From NCBI RefSeq assembly GCF_943734655.1, contig NC_071354.1, positions 9,518,001 through 9,582,000 on the forward strand: a DNA stretch of 64,000 bases, read 5' to 3'. The notes beneath the pieces were generated by a model that did not search any database, was not told the origin of the DNA, and saw only the letters and a program-made list of their open reading frames with translations. The stretch is from Sabethes cyaneus. Taxonomy: Eukaryota > Arthropoda > Insecta > Diptera > Culicidae. Shown piece by piece: positions 23,745 to 35,740 of the stretch (within the stretch, counting starts at the first letter, position 1; each line of letters begins with the position of its first letter). The position numbers and the translations under genes were made by a program.

Positions 23745-25514
23745 CTGGTATTTATACTATATTAGTGGATTTACCTGTAATATGCAATGAGTGTTGTTGA
23801 CACATTACTTAGGTAGTTGACGGTAGCGTGTAACGGGACAGAGGGAAAGGGTCAGAGTGAGTTTACAGATTCCCGCGTTAAATGGGGCGCGTCAGTCAGT
23901 CAATCGTGAGATGGTGAACAACCAGGTTGTCACTGCGGCTCCACAATCTCGGCAATCGATAGTACTACTTTCGACAATGGTGATTAAAGTAAAAGACGCT
24001 GATAACAATTACACCTTTGCTGGAGCCCTCTTGGACAGCGTATCGAAGCGCCAAATTTTATTTCGGAAATCCTCAGTCAAAAACTCCGTCTGAAACAGAT
24101 AAAGCTCAATTAACCGGTAACACTGTCAACAAACTCTCGTTTTTCAATTGGCTGTTTTTCAATATTCTGGAACATCAGCAATTCTCTCTTGACTCGGGTT
24201 ACCTAATCCTTCAGAAAATGGTTTTTGGATACGTCGTTTGTGGGAGGCTAGACTAACCAGCATCCATTCGATAATTGCAAAAATCCTGTCACATCTGTGT
24301 CGATGATAGCCTCGATTCCCACCTCCAACGCTTCGGAAATCAAAAGTTTCGACGAGGACTTCAGACGAACAAAATTGCGAAATCGTTTTAATTTCACGCG
24401 ACTACACGAGACAAAACAGGAGCGATTGAAATGTCATCCAACGTCCTGAGTGTACAAATACCACTATACGTGTAGCTTTCGACGGTTCTTGTCGGGGGAC
24501 TACCAAACTGTCTCTGAAAGACGAACTTTTTGTGGGTTCAGACAGCTCTTTTCTCGACTGTCCTTAATTTTCGATTGCCTCAATTTGCGATTACGTCTGA
24601 CGAAAAAATGTTCAGGCAGATTTGGATCCAACCGGACGACCGAAAATTCCAACAAATTCTCTGGTGTAGGATTCCCACCGATCCGATATGGATACATCAA
24701 TCTCAAACCAACGGTGTTTTGAACCAACTTGCCAACAATGAAGGATACTGCTTTTCTCTGGCAGTCCCAGTGATTCAAAAGGGAACCTACGTAGATGACA
24801 TCATATCCGGGCACGATGATCTTAATACGTTGGCGGACATTTGTATAGAATTGATGGGACTATTCAAATTAGCCGGATTTATACTTCGAGATTAGGTAAA
24901 AAATGATTATTAATGTTACTGAAGAGCTGTGGGAAACATCTGAAAATTTAGAGCTCGGAGTTTCTCGAACCAGCCGTCATTAACGTGAAAATGTTCATAC
25001 AAACTCTATGGGCTGCAAACTGTTTGTGGGACTCTGAGCTGTCAGAAGAGTCATGTACATGGTGGAAAAAGTATCGATCAGCCATCAACCAACTTCAATC
25101 ACTAGAGGTTCCTAGAAAGGTCGTAAGTATGGAACGCTCAACGCAACTACCCGCTTCGCTGCTTCTGCGAAGTCTCACAGAGAGGGTACGGTTGCTGTGT
25201 GTACGCCGTATCGCCTAACAAACCCGTTCTGATGCATTCGCATTAAATAACGTCGAAATCTCATGCTGCTGCTCTGCATGGACAGTCGCTGGAACTATGC
25301 GCAGCTCTCCTTGGTAGCCCTTTGAATCACAATTTACGGACTGACACTGGTTTCAACGGGCAGGTTACAGTTTGAACCGACTCAACGATCCTACTCCACT
25401 GTATCAAGTCCAGATCGCACAACTGCAAGGTATTTGTATCCAACCGCTTCGCAGAGATTCAGCGTCTCCTAGAGGGATCGGAATGGAGACACGTTCTCCC
25501 GAGGAATGTTTGCA
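23745..25514 (+). pseudogene. BEL/Pao retrotransposon: protease and reverse transcriptase remnants
   Basis: An aspartic protease region appears at about 23930-24060 (QSRQSIVLLSTMVIKVKDAD then ALLDS; the expected DSG reads DSV). An RT follows at about 24540-24895, with FRLPQFAIT, MFRQIWIQPDDRKFQQILW and KGTYVDDIISGHDDL, the last carrying the YVDD catalytic motif near 24788. The VLNQLANNEGYCF segment lies between these. RNase H remnants follow to about 25510. Stops and frameshifts are frequent. The frame is cut at 25514 by an inserted TIR element and resumes at 27257. Confidence 0.85.
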
Positions 25515-27256
25515 CCCAAGTAGCACACGTTGTCACAATTGAGTCGCAGCGGCTGATATGCGACAAATTTAAATGTAAAACTTCGGTTACAGTAACCTAA
25601 AATATAACAGTTGTGTAACCGAAATAGCGCAACTTATGTAACTAAATATGGTTACATTAACAGTTACTCATTAACCAATATGTAACATGTATAGTTACAA
25701 AATGGTTACTATTGAAGTTACACATAAACTGTAAATTGACTTTCAATTGGTGGCAAATTAGTTATCTTGAAACTTTTATTGCATAGCGAAAACAATGCAT
25801 CAGGTTTATTATTTCAATTTATGGCTGTCAACGTCAAGCAGTAAATTTAACTGTTGAATATAGAAGAGTGTATAAATTTCGCTAGTTATTTCAACACAAA
25901 TTTTAATGCAGTTTCAAATTTATGGTGAAATGCATGATTCTAGCTTTGAAAAATTTACGCGCTCTTATTTAATCTAGCTTTTCGTTACTTACTTCTTTGA
26001 AAAATTGATTTTTTGTAAAAGAAATATGTACAAATATAAATATTTTAATTTTAATTTTCTGATTTTTTAATTTTATTCTTAGCAATAATGAATTAGTGAA
26101 GCATTCACCTAGAAATCATTAAAAAACAAATTGTTTTCGCTATCACTTAATAAAATTCATAGCCATTTTGCCTTTGTTTTTAACTACTACACCATCGTCC
26201 TTGAAGTTTTGTATCGTTTTCGGCATATTGCATGAAATGATATGAAGCAGACATTGCTCATAGATATCGGGAAAATGTGTTTTTAGTGATTGTTGTGAAA
26301 AGAAAGTGTTAATTTAATATCAAAGAATAGTTTCAGTTTGAATAATACAGTTTACCAGCAGTGTTAATCATAGAAGGTTACATTTCAGTTACATTCTAGT
26401 TACACGTAACCTTAGCCTTCGACCTGGTTACGCTATCGGTTACGGTAACCAATATTGAATCTGTTGTGGTCGTTTATTTCTTATGTCATCATTTCTAAGT
26501 TACATTGTAACCTATTTTCATTGCCGGTTTCGTTTCGATGTAACTTGATCTTTTTGACGTTTGAGAATAATCAAAATTTGTTCACTTAATACCAATGTCT
26601 GTGCGGAGAAGATTCCAAGTACCATCAATTAAGTAAATAAACGCATTTATAAGAGCATTTTACAACCCAATTGTTTATCTTTACCATTAGTAAAATTCTT
26701 GAGATCTAGTTTTTGCTTAATCCGCTGTGTTTACAAGGAACAGTGAACAAGTTGTTGCGAAAATGTTACTAGCCGATTTTTTTTGACTTCTAACTGCTCG
26801 TAACGGAAAATCAACTGTTTTGCGACCAGCAAGTTGATGACAGTTTGTAAAAAGGTTTCATTTGTGTCACTTGATAACTATTTGGTAACTCGTAATTGAA
26901 AGGTGACTGTTTTGCGACGACCAAGTTGTTGACAGTTCGAAATTAAGGTTTCAATTAGGTCATCTGGTAACTACCTGGTAACTTTTTGTTGTGTCACTTG
27001 ATAACTATTTGGTAACTCGTAACTGAAATGTGACTGTTTTGCGACGACCAAGTTGTTGACAGTCCGAAATTAAGGTTTCAATTAGGTCATCTGGTAACTA
27101 CCTGGTAACTTTTTGAGATTTTTGTCACTAGAAAACTAAAAAGTAACTATTTTTAATTTTATGTAACCTACCTCGTTACAGGTATCCTGAATGTAACTGC
27201 TGTGCAACCGTTTTGTATTTTTTTATATTTATGATTAGTTACAAGTGCTACTTGGG
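25515..27256. mobile_element. 1742-bp non-autonomous DNA element, TIR CCCAAGTAGCAC (E2)
   Basis: The ends are CCCAAGTAGCAC and GTGCTACTTGGG, with CA duplicated at 25513-25514 and 27257-27258. Excision with one CA retained rejoins the BEL RNase H/integrase linker in frame, fixing the ends. The interior is AT-rich, crowded with GTTAC/GTAAC words, and has two tandem 127-bp repeats near its right end. No transposase is visible. It has exactly the same length as the element at 359-2100, although their interiors look unrelated. Confidence 0.85.
26864..27117. repeat. two tandem 127-bp units inside E2
   Basis: A unit starting GTGTCACTTGATAACTATTTG is present at 26864 and again at 26991 with few differences, and a partial unit precedes the first. 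Each unit ends in paired GGTAACTACC/GGTAACTTTTT words. Subterminal tandem repeats are common in non-autonomous DNA elements and may act as transposase-binding sites; that role is inference. Confidence 0.8.
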
Positions 27257-28500
27257 CAGGTGAAATACTAAAGGACAAGGTGCCATGGGCTATCGTTCCT
27301 CACCTCTCCCTTCGAGTGTTGACCTGGCTGCATATACTTTCGCTATTGACCAAGTCGGAACTGAGATATTCCCAGCGGAAGTTCGCTTATATAGCCATGA
27401 AAGCGCCAAGTACCTAGTACAACGCTGAACCCAATCGCCACCCAAGAATCTGAACTTATTCATGGATCAATTTGGTTTTTTACGGATAGATGGATTAGTT
27501 CTAGTTCCAACCAATCACAAGCTAAGGTTGTTGATCGCCAAGTCTGTTTATCTCCGGACACTTCACGGTGGACCTTCCCTAATTGTTTCGACCATTTGTT
27601 AACGTTTTTGGCTACTTCGGGGTCGAGATTTGGCCCGTAAAGTTTTCGGTGAAACTCAACACCAGCAAACCGAAAAATGGCGTCTCTACCATCGGGTCGC
27701 GTTATAAGCTTAGCTCGTCCGTTCTCGTTTTCTGGAATGGGATTATTGAGGGTCGTTTCGGTCAAAGTCTACGTCGGGCTATTCGTTTGTTTGATGGTGA
27801 AGACCGTGCATCTCGAGCTTATCACCGATCTACCTTTCGTCGCGTGTAGTAACGCTATTGAAAGATTTGTCGCTCATCGCGGATGGGTTTTCGAATTGCA
27901 CTGCGACAACGCGACCCGATTCGTCGGTGCGGATCGCGAGTTACGTTGAATGCGACAAGATTTCCTGCAGCAGTTCAAGTTGAAGAAATGGGCCAGTTAC
28001 TGGTCTGGGAATGACACAATATTTCGGTTGATGTCTGTTAGCTCTCTCCACATTTTGGAGGCATATGGGAAGCCGGCATAAAGCCATTTAAATACTTTTT
28101 TAAACACTTTACGGGCCCGCAGGCCTTTTATATGGACCAGCTCTTAACTGTTGTAACTTAAATTGAGTCTGTGTTAAACTCGCGTGCACTTTTTGTATTT
28201 TCTGACTTCTGTGTTGACTCCAGGGTAATTTCTAGTTGGGGAGTCTCTACTGTTAATCTTCGAGCCAGAGTTGACTGATTTGTCACCTAATCGCAGAACC
28301 GTTGGCAGGTTGAATGAAACGCTCGACCCAAGACCTGTAGCGCTGGACATTTGACAGAGACAACTAATCCTACTGAAGCTCGATAACTACCCACCGCAAC
28401 AATGATCCCGTAGGCGTGTTACCAAGGCCATCACTGGTCCGGATGGGAGAGTTTGAGTTGTGGTCATCAAAACTACTGCTGGAGTACATACATTTATATT
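27257..28500 (+). pseudogene. BEL/Pao retrotransposon: integrase remnants
   Basis: The frame resumes with GEILKDKV, the end of the conserved SRGMFA...ELL linker block of BEL polyproteins. An integrase zinc-binding region follows near 27480-27660 (LRLLIAKSV, TLHGGP). The catalytic core is at 27690-27945: ARPFSFSGMG, VCLMVKTVHLELITDL with its first acidic residue, then LHCDNATRFVGADRELR with the second. A C-terminal DGRVxVVVIKTTAGV-like segment lies near 28440-28490. Frameshifts and stops are present. The 3' LTR was not identified. Confidence 0.85.
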
Positions 28501-31500
28501 ATTCCGATACAATTAAGCTTTTCTATTCGCCTTTAATTTTCGTTCAGTCTAGACTTCTCAGAATGGATAAAAGAAAGACAATCAAACCGATTTTTAGGAT
28601 CTTGGAGCGGACTGTGCAGGAAAACGTTACGAGGCTGTGTGCTCACTAGTGTGTACGTAGCAGAATGTATGTTGTCTTACGCTTTCGTTAGTAAAGTAAG
28701 CGTTGGAAGCAACGCTTCTCGCGAGCGTCATTTGCGGACATCGGGCTTCTTGCTAAGTTTTTTTTTAATTTTGAAAAAAAAAGTCCGAAGTCTAAGTTCT
28801 AAGTCTGGAAAAGAGTTCAGAATACCTTATAGCAAACTGCTTGTCGGCAACCGCTTGCTTCATTAAAACGGAAATTAACAAATACAACGTTTTAGTTCCA
28901 TTGCAAATTCTTTAGGACACCCCCCGGTTCGGTGAGCAAGCGTGAACCAATCCACAGCCCAGCCGAACCCTATAGCGTTCGCATGGCAGGCTGAGATGGA
29001 AATTTAAAACGAGTCAGATGATAAAAGAATAATATCGAGTTATTTTTTATAGTTTTTATATTGTATTTTTTTACTTTTAATTTTATTTGTTTTCAGCTTA
29101 TCTCCGTAGTGTCCAGCTCAGTCAGAGACTCCGAGCGGTGGTGCTAAAAGCATCAGTCTGTCTGTGCACACTCTGCACCCAGGCTCATATGCTGATGAGT
29201 CGATTCGATACTGTCGGAAAGCTCGACAGCATCGGGATCGGGACGGACGCTGTTGGGTGAAACGAACCCACACGGGGTGGAGAACCTCTCGGATTCTGAT
29301 CTGACACCGCTGACCGCGCGGCTCGACATCTCGCGTAGCAGGTTTTGCTTCTCCGTTTGTCTTTTCTGTTCCGATGTTCATTAAGCTCGAATAAGTCTTC
29401 CTCGCTTCTACCTGTACGTACCTGTATGCGGATAAAATTTACACACAGCCCGTGGCCAAGTGGCTCTTAAAAGCAAACCAATAAAATTAGAATAAAAACA
29501 ATCCTTTTTCGTGGCTGTTGAACTCGGTGTGCTTCGTTTCTGGTTTATTTTTGTTTTTTTGTTTAACCTGTCGAAGATTTATGCTCGCTCTTATCTCGGA
29601 GGTTTTTTTTCCTTTCATTCGTGGTACAAGTTTTATTGTTTCCACTCATTTGTTCTCGTTCAGTCCTTACAAAAATAACCACTTCTTTTTGCCTCATTTT
29701 TCGATTAATTAAACGAAGCTCCGCATTCGTGTTGGGAGCGTTGAATTGAGGCTGGAATTTTAATTTCAGAAGAAATTTAGATGATATCATCCCACTTTGC
29801 GCCACGCGGAAGGTTGGGCGACAACTAGGGAACCGCTCGGTGCTCGTTTCTAATGGAGCCGGAATTAACTAAATAATATGCTCTAATTTTCCATCATCAT
29901 CAACGGTGACATTATTCCCGGCGACGACGACGATGTAATTTGAGTCTATTCAGCCATGAACAATTCAGACAAAGTGAGGATTCATAATCAAACTCCTGTT
30001 TTTCCCGGAGTTTTTGGGACCGACCGACGAAGGGAAATGTGTGCGGACAGAGGCGAATAATGATAAGGATCTCGGAGTTGCTGGAAAAAATAATAGCACA
30101 TGACGACGACCCCTCGTGATTTTCCACCCGTCCTCCGGCCGTCGTCGCAGGTCGAAACGATTGTAATCTCTGAAACATACTGTATTCATCATCTTATTCA
30201 TTAGCCGTGCTATAGAGAAAAGCAAACCAAAGCAAAGCGAGACACAGCCTTTTGGTCTTTGGTCCTATTGGACCGAACGTGGACCGTACGGTTTTCCCTT
30301 TCCACCCCGAAAGACGGGGGCATCAAAGTGAAAACTCAATGGAAAAACTTTTTCCTATACATTGGAGGAGAAAAGTTCACCTTTCAAGCGGTTGCTGTCC
30401 GTCGGGTCCCGAGAACAGATGCACACGAAAGCGAATTTCATTCCCCGGAAAAGTAATTAACTCTTTTTAGTATTTTAAGTCTAGAGAAACTCCAGAACTA
30501 AAAGGGTAAAAATGTATTGGAAAAACTAAAATCAAAAATTGAACATTAAAACGTTAAAAAATTGTACTCTTTAAACAAACCATTCCGATTCGGGCCTAAA
30601 TATCCGAAAAGAGCTTCCTATCACCGTCGTCAATTGCTTTGCTTGCTATTTTGCTTTTGGTTTTGGTCGGCAGCCAGGCAGAACAGAAAGGCCAGATCGG
30701 TCGGCATTGAATATGAAAATGAAATTATGTTTGTGAAATACAAACCGGACCCGGACTAAGTGATGATGTTGAACGGTCGGACAGTCGGATTGGTGCATTT
30801 TAGCCGGAGAAACCGATGTCCCTCCGTTCGCCGAACGGACCGAACGGAACGGAACATGGCGGAAGCATTCAAAGCTGCAAGGAAAATTTCCGCCGATCTC
30901 AGACAGTCGAGGAAACCAATGCGGGAGAAACAAAGCGAGGTCCTCGAGAGTGTGCCCTCTTTTCCCCCTTTTTCGGGCATTTTCCGTCTGCGCTCTGCGT
31001 TTTCATATCGAATCAAAAGATCAAATAATCGTCTAATGATGTGTTTTTCATGTTGTAGCGCCTTCTCGCGATGGAATTGTCTTTTGTTGCGAGTTGTTTT
31101 TTGCCGCGCAGTGAACCATTCGAACCATCTGAAGGGGCGACGTCTAAAAGATGAATAAATTAAGTAATTGCTTATTTATTAATGAGTGCTATCAGTGCGC
31201 AGTATCAGGTAATGCTCATCGCGCGTGTAAAAAATAAATGGCGAAGGTCGTCGAGCAACCCGTTCGTAGTAGGCGGCGGCGGTGCGGTGGTTTGGGTGTG
31301 TGTGAAATATGGTAATGTCAATATGCAATATTATCATTATGGATGGAAATTTCCCCGAGCGCTGACAGTCGGAGTTGGTTTCGGTCAGCCTACTGTGTGA
31401 GTTTGTTCCGTCAGTGTGGAACGCAGATAAGTGGGTGGGTGGACGGGTGGTAGACACGTATTCAAAACTGAGAGGGGATAATCCTTGCCACAAATAAACG

Positions 31501-31918
31501 CTGTACCGCTACCGAAAGGACGAGTTCTCTTTGATGGATTTGGTTGCACATTCAGAATGTTTATTTGTGCATGTATAATTTGACATACGGGATTCTGTTT
31601 GAAATCGTTAATGAGTTTTTGTTATTACATATGAGCATGGAAGCAAACAGGCTCGGTATCGGTTTCATATTGAGTTTAATTGATATGATACGTATATTTA
31701 AATAAATTGACATGATGAATAAGTATGAATAAAAATAGATACGGGATTCTACGTTTCATAATTTTTCATAACAGATTATCACCTACTAGCAACCCTGTTC
31801 TCCTGGAAAAAGTGCCATAGCGTAAACAAAACGATAGTGGCAACAAGTACTGCAATCAGTGAAAAAGCAGCTGGACTCTGACGACCTTCACCTTAAAACC
31901 CTCTCAAAGATGAATCCG
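28501..31918. other. no recognised gene
   Basis: About 3.4 kb including a GC-richer section (29880-31160) with overlapping open frames on both strands up to 132 codons. None shows motifs I recognise. It could be single-copy host DNA, but no splice-bounded exon can be argued from the sequence alone. Confidence 0.5.
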
Positions 31919-32100
31919 CCCAGTTAGCTTCGAGGTACGATGCTGACTGATCTGACAAGCCAGTCGTCGTATGTTCGAATCTCGGTTAGCTGCTGCTGTT
32001 AGATAGAGTCAGTAGGATTTTGGCACTAGCCCCGTAACTGTTCTGTACTCTAATAGCCGGCCGCGAAGTCTGTCGATAAAGAAGGGTCAAGTCTAAGTAG
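31919..32100 (+). mobile_element. tRNA-derived SINE copy A
   Basis: It starts with CCCAGTTAGCTTCGAGGTACG (A-box-like). It continues through CAAGCCAGTCGTCGTATGTTC and GTTCGAATC (B-box-like) to GGCACTAGCCCCG and CTGTACTCTAATAGCCGG. The 3' end contains GGGTCAAGTCTAA. It truncates the minus-strand BEL integrase frame at about 32100. It is homologous to the copy at 23385-23531. Mosquito SINEs such as Feilai are of this general type; the exact family is not established here. Confidence 0.8.
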
Positions 32101-33565
32101 AGCATGTTTCGAAGCATTTTATCAGTGGGTGTTCGATTGGGTTGACCATTGTTCAAGGTATTTTTAATTGACTGGAGGAGTCTTTCCCAGCATCCTCCAA
32201 AGTGTGGCGCTGCGGGAGTGTTGAAAGACCATTTGGTCTGGGAGCTTACTGAGCTCTCGATTAGCTTGTTTTGGTTCATTTTTTCCAGCGCGTCTCGTAA
32301 TTCGCGACTAGCACGGTCGCTGATTATCTCTAGTGGCATTCCTCTCCATGTAACAAAGTTGCGAATAGCGAATATGCAGGATTCAGCCGACAGTGAGTAG
32401 GCGATTTCGATGTGTACTGCTCTGACGGTCATACACGTTATCTGTATGCCCCATCATTTTTCTACTCTGCGGCTTACCATTACCGGCATTGGCTCGAAAT
32501 AATCGATGATGGCGTACGAAAATGGTCGAATAAATGCTATCATACGTATCGACGAAAGATCTCCCATCATCGATGATCCCATCATACGTATACGACGGTA
32601 GACGGTTCGAAGACTTGGTACATAATACTTCTGCCGTACCTTGTTCAAGACTGTTTGGTGATTGAGATGATAATATTGTTCATGGATATGTGATATAATT
32701 AAATCGGTCACATGATGGCTTTTGGGAAGTGCAATGGGATGTTTTGTCTCATCTCCTACGAATTCGCACGCGTCAATGCGACCGTGTAAACGCAGTACAC
32801 CTTCCACTCCACTTGCTCGCCCATGGCTCCTGCTTGGCTTCTTGAAGTATCCGTATCTCCGAAAAAGCTTCAGTTTGTACGATTTTGTAGAAGCAGTTCT
32901 CTGCTCTTGCTAGCTCTTCCTGAGTTACCGGGCCGATGACGAGGCTGTCTTTCTTCATCTTTCTACGTATATTCAACGGATACCGCCAAACGAAGGCCAC
33001 ATGTCGCACTAGACGCTTCCATCGGGAGAATTTGTCCGTCTTAATTGTCGGCTCCAGGCAGTCGTGATGCAACGCATGGGCACGCATCTCTAGAGCAGTA
33101 GATCCGGGATTAGATTTCTTAATGGGCCATTTGTCTCTAGACTCCCATAGAAACTGGGGACCTCGAAACCAGCGACCTTCGGACGACAGATTGGGCAGTC
33201 TTTGCCATGTTGAGATCCAATTCCATTCTGCAGCTTCCGTACTCTCCAGTATTTCAACTACTCGGCAGCCGACAAATTGGCTGTATTTACGATGATCAGC
33301 ATTCAGCCAGCAGATCATGTCTTGTGAATCCGACCAAAAGAACCTCTGAGCTGGCTTCAGCTTAAGGGAATCCGTTATACAACGTGCGACGCGTACTCCT
33401 ATCAGTGCTGCCTGTAACTCGAGACGAGGGATTGAGACGAACCGCAATGGAGCGACTCGAGCCTTTGATCCGACTATTGCACATTCGACGGTTTCTCCTT
33501 CCTCTAAACGTAGATAGTCCACTGCAGCGTAACTATTCTCGGATGCGTCGAAGAAAACGTGGAGC
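32101..33565 (-). pseudogene. BEL/Pao retrotransposon: RNase H and integrase remnants
   Basis: On the minus strand the order is RNase H, then integrase. RNase H has RFVSIPRLELQAALIGVRVA and FFWSDSQDMICWLN, plus the VGCRVVEILE linker. The integrase zinc-binding region has RLHGRIDACEFVGDETKHPI and HEQYYHLNHQTVLNKVRQKY; its CxxC half is deleted. The core has MTVRAVHIEIAYSLSAESC, EIISDRASRELRDAL and WSFNTPAAPHFGGCWERLLQ, ending in NRTPTDKMLRNMLY. A 249-codon frame (33522-32773) is still open. Separate frames cover each block. SINE copy A cuts off the C-terminus. Confidence 0.88.
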
Positions 33566-34040
33566 TGAATGTTCGATTCTGTACTGGTATTCTTGCGATA
33601 GCATCTAGGGATTCGGATGGATTGCAGAGGAACTCAGGGATTGTTGATCCGTTCCGTTCATCAACACTTGGTGAAACATCTCAACGATATCACCGACCAC
33701 GACAATCCGAAACTCCCTGAATTTGAAAAGCACTATCACGATAGAAGTAAGCAAGTCTGGGCCCTTCAGTAACATAGCGTTAAGCGATATGCCGTTAACT
33801 GCGGCTGCAGCGTCCCAAACTGTGCGCAGTTTTCCGGGTTTATTCGGGGTTTGAACCGGAAATTTTGGAAGATACCACGATTGTGGGTGTCTGGCATCGC
33901 ACTCGGTTGGCGAATGCTTTTTAGTGTATCCTTTGCGCTCGTACTCACGAAGCTTCTCAGCGAAGTCCTCTGCTAAGTCTGGCTCCTTCAACAGCTTCTT
34001 CTCCAAACATACGTCATCGTACTTCCAGAGCAAGCCTGAT
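33566..34040 (-). pseudogene. BEL/Pao retrotransposon: reverse transcriptase N-terminal part
   Basis: Minus-strand reading gives LLWKYDDVCLEKK and AEKLREYERKGYTKK, then RHPQSWYLPKFPV and KPGKLRTVWDAAAAVNGISL. NAMLLKGPDLLTSI and VVGDIVEMFHQVLM follow. These are the start of a BEL RT up to motif A. The sequence then passes within about 70 bp to the RNase H start (FFDASENSYAAV-like), so the catalytic palm with the YVDD motif is missing. The upstream end is interrupted by a SINE. Confidence 0.88.
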
Positions 34041-34059
34041 TCATAGCGGTCACCTTTCT

Positions 34060-34192
34060 GTATGTTTTCTTTTTTTTGTTAGATTTTAGTCACCAGCTTT
34101 GGTCATTCGTGACTTCTGCGGGATTGGGATTTGAACCCGGGTCCTCGGTGTGAGAGGCGTGAATGCTAACCACTTCGCCGGGACTGACTGAT
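34060..34192 (-). mobile_element. tRNA-derived SINE copy C (different family)
   Basis: On the minus strand it reads GGCGAAGTGGTTAGCATTCA (A-box-like), ACGCCTCTCACACCGAGGACC, GGGTTCAAATCCC (B box), then an unrelated body ending in an A-rich tail. The head resembles a tRNA with a mismatched acceptor stem, so it is a SINE and not a functional tRNA gene. It sits at the 5' edge of the minus-strand BEL coding remnant. Confidence 0.7.
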
Positions 34193-35740
34193 TTCCTACC
34201 GATTATAGATATATGATACATATAAAATATACAAATTTTGCATGGATGTTACTGTGAGCAACTGTCTCATTTTCTTATTTACTACTTCGTCACTTCATTA
34301 TAATTACTTACGTTTAGTGTCTTTAGGAAAATCAATCAGCTTTTATAAATTCTATTATATGTTAACACGTGCCGTAAGTGCTAAAACAATTGTATAAGCT
34401 AGGTTAGTTTCTAGGTTTACGAGTTATTTAATTGAATTTAAACAGTTACCTGCCGTAGATTTTATGTTTACTATAATCGTTAACTTTAGGTTCACTTTAG
34501 GATTAGGATGATCTTAGCTTTAGGATAATAGGGTAGGGAGGGTATTCCCATCACGCTACTAAATTCGACATACATTACCTTTTCTTGCTACACTTTCACA
34601 AATCTTTACCGCTATATAATAATACTGAAATGAATGTAGCACTCATAGGCTTTAATGTGTTATTACTATTTTCATAAAAATGTAGGTAATTTGCTAAATT
34701 TTTTTCAATAAACATCAAAACCACTGTTTTTCCACTGGCACGTAATCAGGCTGAAAAAACCAGCAGCAATCGCTTACGCGTATCCGCGCTTGATGATGGT
34801 TTGGAAAACACACAATTATGATCACGTTTACTTATTCTAGAAACTAAACAGCTGTGAATATGCTATCACAGAACAATTCTACTTCTTTTTATCATGGAAG
34901 AACACAAAAATTCCCCTCTGATATGAAAATATAAATCAATTTTCATTCACTAGCCATTAGCAGCATTTTGTTTTTAATTCCAGCATATGGTCCGTTATTT
35001 ACACTACTACCAGCATGTGAGGCCTGAAACGCCTGAAATGCTTCTAGCGTGTTGACATAGCTGGTATTTGAGTGACAACCGGCGCTAATGTATATGAACG
35101 ATTCAACGATACACTAGCGCCAGCAGTAAGCTGTTGTCAAAGCAAAACTTATTATCTTCAATGAGCCCGGAATGTAAGCAATAGTGAAACGTTATCCATC
35201 GGTCACTCGTTTGTTCTGCTTTTAAAAAGCATTTAATCCCTGTGCTGGCCATTTCGGCCGGTCGGATTTAAAAAATACAGACACCACTATAGAAAATGGG
35301 CTCAATTTAGCCTCAGCGACTTCATCATTTCTCGCGACTATAACTCAAATTCAGTAGCGTTTTATTAAGACCAAAATACACGCCGATATTTAGTAAATAT
35401 TATTCTATCAAGTGGTTTGAAAATCTTGTCTCGAGTAAATATAGTTTCAACGTAAATCCTGAATATTGTTCAGACTACCGCTTAACGGGTTGGATATACT
35501 CTCCCGTACCCTATATATAGATATATTGCTTGATAAATATGGATAAATTTAATTGCACGTTATTCTAAGCCGAAATTTTTCTTACTTTCTTTTATCCGCT
35601 TTTCAGAGAGTTAATGTTAATTGATGAGTTAATTAATTTTTCTGACAGATAGAAGCAAGATGATTTAATTCTGAAAGGTGCACGTTTGCGGGTTTGCAGT
35701 AGTTTTAGTGGGCACGGTTTATTTTCACATATACATTTTA
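34193..35740. other. no recognised gene
   Basis: AT-rich DNA with many stops in all frames. I see no protein motif, tRNA-like head or terminal-repeat pair. It could include untranslated parts of the neighbouring BEL element. Confidence 0.45.

Noticed and set aside
27460..27765. 101-codon minus-strand ORF in the BEL integrase region
   Set aside because: It is the antisense shadow of the plus-strand integrase, which carries the recognisable motifs.
29185..29240. Possible hammerhead ribozyme (CTGATGAG followed by GGAAA)
   Set aside because: Stem II does not pair next to the GAAA and no stem III with a cleavage site was found, so a chance match is more likely.
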